Shown here: in pieces, positions 4,121-6,109 of the stretch
Layout of the letters: each line of letters opens with the position of its first letter
Numbering within the stretch: position 1 is the stretch's first letter
NCBI GenBank assembly: GCA_902406135.1
Contig: CABPCX010000121.1
Coordinates: 1 to 6,109 of the forward strand
From: an uncultured Eubacteriales bacterium
Lineage (GTDB): Bacteria > Bacillota > Clostridia > Lachnospirales > Anaerotignaceae
Direction of reading: 5' to 3'
Length of the DNA stretch: 6,109 nucleotides
Position numbers and translations under genes: made by a program
Notes under the pieces: model-generated
Database searches by the model: none
What the model was told of the DNA's origin: nothing
What the model saw: only the letters and a program-made list of their open reading frames with translations

Positions 4121-6109
4121 ATTTGTCTCTCCTTTATATTCATTTTCAGAGATCACATTGACCTCCGTATTATCTGCTGTTTCATCAATTTCACAGTTAT
4201 TGTCAGCCTTGAACAGTTTGAGTCTGAGCGCATTTGTAACTACGCATACGGAACTTAAACTCATGGCAGCAGCTCCTATCATGGGGCTTAACTTAATTCC
4301 GAAAATCGGGAACCATACACCCGCTGCAAGGGGTATACATATAATGTTATAGAAAAATGCCCAGAAAAGATTTTCCTTAACATTTTTTATGGTCGCTCTG
4401 GAAAGCTTTACGGCTGTTACTGCGTCCATCAAATCGCTTTTCATAAGTACTATATCCGCCGATTCAATGGCCACGTCGGTTCCGGCTCCGATTGCGATAC
4501 CAACATCAGCTCTCGCAAGGGCAGGAGCGTCATTGATTCCGTCACCTATCATTGCTGTTCTTCCGCCCTTTTCCTGTACGGAGCGGACAACTGCTTCCTT
4601 ATCCTGGGGCATAACCTCAGACACTACATTTGAAATTCCAAGGCTCTTTGCAACGGCTTCAGCGGTACGTTTATTATCACCCGTAAGCATTATAACATCT
4701 ACTCCCAGGTCCTTAAGACATTTAACCGCTGCCCTGCTTGTCTTTTTAGGTACGTCCTGAACGGCAATAAGACCTAAAGGCTTATTTTCATCCGCAAAGT
4801 ACAGAACCGTTTTTCCCATATCCGAATACTCGGCTTCCTTCTTTTCAAATACCGAAACATCAATACCTTTTTCAGCCATAAAATATTTATTTCCGGCATA
4901 AATTTTTCTGTCGGCAAGTGATGCTATTACACCCCTGCCCGATACAGCCTCAAAGTCATTGGTATCGTAAAGTTTAAGTCCCTTTTCTTCCGCCTTCTCT
5001 ATGAGCGCACTGGCCAGAGGATGCTCGGAAGATTTTTCAGCCGATGCCGCAAGAGTTAAAAGTTCGTCTTCTCCTACTCCAACGCTGAATATATCCGTTA
5101 CGACAGGTTTTCCTTCAGTTAATGTTCCTGTCTTATCCATTATGACTGTTTTAACAAGGTGTAAAGTTTCAAGGGCTTCCGCAGATTTTATAAGTATTCC
5201 GTTTTCGGCTCCCTTGCCTGTTCCTACCATTATGGCCACAGGTGTTGCAAGTCCGAGGGCGCAGGGGCAGGATATTACAAGTACAGATATGGCACAGGAA
5301 AGAGCAAATTCAAAATCCGCTCCAACTGCTATCCATACAATTGCCGTAACAAGGGCAATGGCCATTACTATGGGCACAAATACTCCCGCTATCTTATCCG
5401 CCAGCTTGGCTATGGGTGCCTTTGAAGCGCTGGCATCTTCAACAAGTTTTATTATCTGGGCCAGTGTCGTTTCATTTCCGACCTTTTCGGCCCTAAATTT
5501 CATAAATCCGTTTTTATTTATGGAAGCGGCGATTATCTTATCACCGACGGTCTTTTCAACGGGTATGCTTTCGCCCGTAAGAGCCGATTCGTCCACCGAT
5601 GAATTTCCTTCAACTATTATTCCGTCGGCAGGTATCCTTGCTCCGGGTTTAACTACAACAATGTCTCCCATCTGAAGTTCTTCTATGGGAATTTCAACTT
5701 CCACACCGTTCTTTTCTACAACGGCCGTCTCAGGAGCCAGCTCCGTAAGTCTTGATATTGCTTCGCTGGTTTTTCTTCTTGAACGTGTCTCAAGGAATTT
5801 ACCAAGAGTTATAAGTGTAAGTATCATTACGGAAGACTCAAAATAAAGGTCCATATGATACTTCTCAACAAGGGCATGGTCCCCTGCTCCCAGACCGTAG
5901 CTCATTCTGTATATGGCAAAAATACCGTATACAAGAGCCGCCGTTGAACCTACGGCAATAAGACTGTCCATATTTGGAGCCCTGTGCCACAGTGTTTTAA
6001 ATCCTACCTGAAAATATTTTCTGTTCACATAGAGAATCGGCAGGCACATCAAAAACTGGGTAAAGGCAAAAGACACGGCATTGCTGTGGCCCACAAGGAA
6101 TCCTAACTG
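3914..6109 (-). CDS. copA: Cu(I)-exporting P1B-type ATPase with C-terminal HMA domain, 5' end cut by window
   Basis: The pump uses ATP to move Cu(I) out across the cytoplasmic membrane. The frame is open to the window edge: residues QLGFL precede a GTG at 6094 that is not the real start. Counting from that GTG, it has helices at about 7-24, 43-62 and 83-100, the actuator TGES (173-176), helix 236-259, the metal-binding CPC (276-278) in the next helix, DKTGT (320-324, phosphorylated Asp320), SEHP (356-359), GRG (386-388), TGDN (471-474), GDGINDAP (517-524), then YN (582-583) and MSLSS (611-615) in the last two helices. CPC, YN and MxxSS together mark the Cu(I) subgroup P1B-1. Missing are the first helix and any N-terminal HMA. 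An acidic linker (about 631-658) joins the pump to an HMA domain (659-726) with GMSCMHC (Cys670, Cys673). Most CopA proteins carry HMA domains at the N-terminus, so this tail is worth noting. All catalytic residues in view are intact. Confidence 0.95.
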   Translation of the reverse strand, partial: QLGFLVGHSNAVSFAFTQFLMCLPILYVNRKYFQVGFKTLWHRAPNMDSLIAVGSTAALVYGIFAIYRMSYGLGAGDHALVEKYHMDLYFESSVMILTLITLGKFLETRSRRKTSEAISRLTELAPETAVVEKNGVEVEIPIEELQMGDIVVVKPGARIPADGIIVEGNSSVDESALTGESIPVEKTVGDKIIAASINKNGFMKFRAEKVGNETTLAQIIKLVEDASASKAPIAKLADKIAGVFVPIVMAIALVTAIVWIAVGADFEFALSCAISVLVISCPCALGLATPVAIMVGTGKGAENGILIKSAEALETLHLVKTVIMDKTGTLTEGKPVVTDIFSVGVGEDELLTLAASAEKSSEHPLASALIEKAEEKGLKLYDTNDFEAVSGRGVIASLADRKIYAGNKYFMAEKGIDVSVFEKKEAEYSDMGKTVLYFADENKPLGLIAVQDVPKKTSRAAVKCLKDLGVDVIMLTGDNKRTAEAVAKSLGISNVVSEVMPQDKEAVVRSVQEKGGRTAMIGDGINDAPALARADVGIAIGAGTDVAIESADIVLMKSDLMDAVTAVKLSRATIKNVKENLFWAFFYNIICIPLAAGVWFPIFGIKLSPMIGAAAMSLSSVCVVTNALRLKLFKADNNCEIDETADNTEVNVISENEYKGETNMKKEMIIEGMSCMHCSGRVEKALNGIDGVNAKVDLDKKTAYVELSKDVSDDELTKAVTDAGYEVVSVK

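Noticed and set aside
5001..5675. Long plus-strand open frame (224 codons) inside copA
   Set aside because: It is antisense to a highly conserved ATPase, is rich in Ser/Ala/Thr as expected for a shadow frame, and has no recognisable domain or ribosome site.

Overview
The window looks like a chromosomal segment from a low-to-moderate GC Bacillota, probably class Clostridia (gut-type Lachnospiraceae or Oscillospiraceae relatives). This is inferred from purine-rich AGGAG-type ribosome sites about 8 nt before starts, intrinsic terminators after almost every gene, an ECF sigma factor paired with a one-helix membrane anti-sigma-like protein, and the style of the RadA and CopA proteins. I cannot name a species.

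Layout, left to right. A hairpin terminator (18-44) probably closes a plus-strand gene outside the window. A minus-strand operon follows: an ECF sigma factor (862-1335), then a membrane-anchored putative anti-sigma factor (99-845), closed by a terminator at 54-87. A 183-bp divergent intergenic region separates it from a plus-strand gene (1519-1860). That gene encodes a 113-residue protein that is 31 Cys, 33 Ser and 23 Asn by my count, preceded by a match to the sporulation sigma-K promoter consensus. A hairpin at 1869-1889 serves the convergent end between it and radA (minus, 1894-3268). radA is frameshifted: its reading frame breaks at about 2160-2172 within the C-terminal Lon-like domain, and the family alignment implies that about 20 nt are missing. 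Upstream of radA are a terminator (3286-3319), a 136-residue protein of unknown function (3335-3745) with its own good promoter (3798-3826), and another terminator (3831-3900). Last comes a copper-exporting P1B-type ATPase, copA (3914 to the window edge; its 5' end is cut off), with a heavy-metal-associated (HMA) domain at its C-terminus.

How the genes work together. The sigma/anti-sigma pair should form an envelope-stress regulatory module. CopA exports Cu(I). Its last 68 residues are a CopZ-like chaperone domain that begins with its own Met and a perfectly placed AAAGGAG, so one gene may yield both pump and free chaperone. The anti-sigma gene has a similar strong internal ribosome site before Met36.

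The most unusual items are the Ser/Cys/Asn protein with its candidate sigma-K promoter, the possible internal start in copA, and the broken radA. None of these has been tested beyond reading the sequence.
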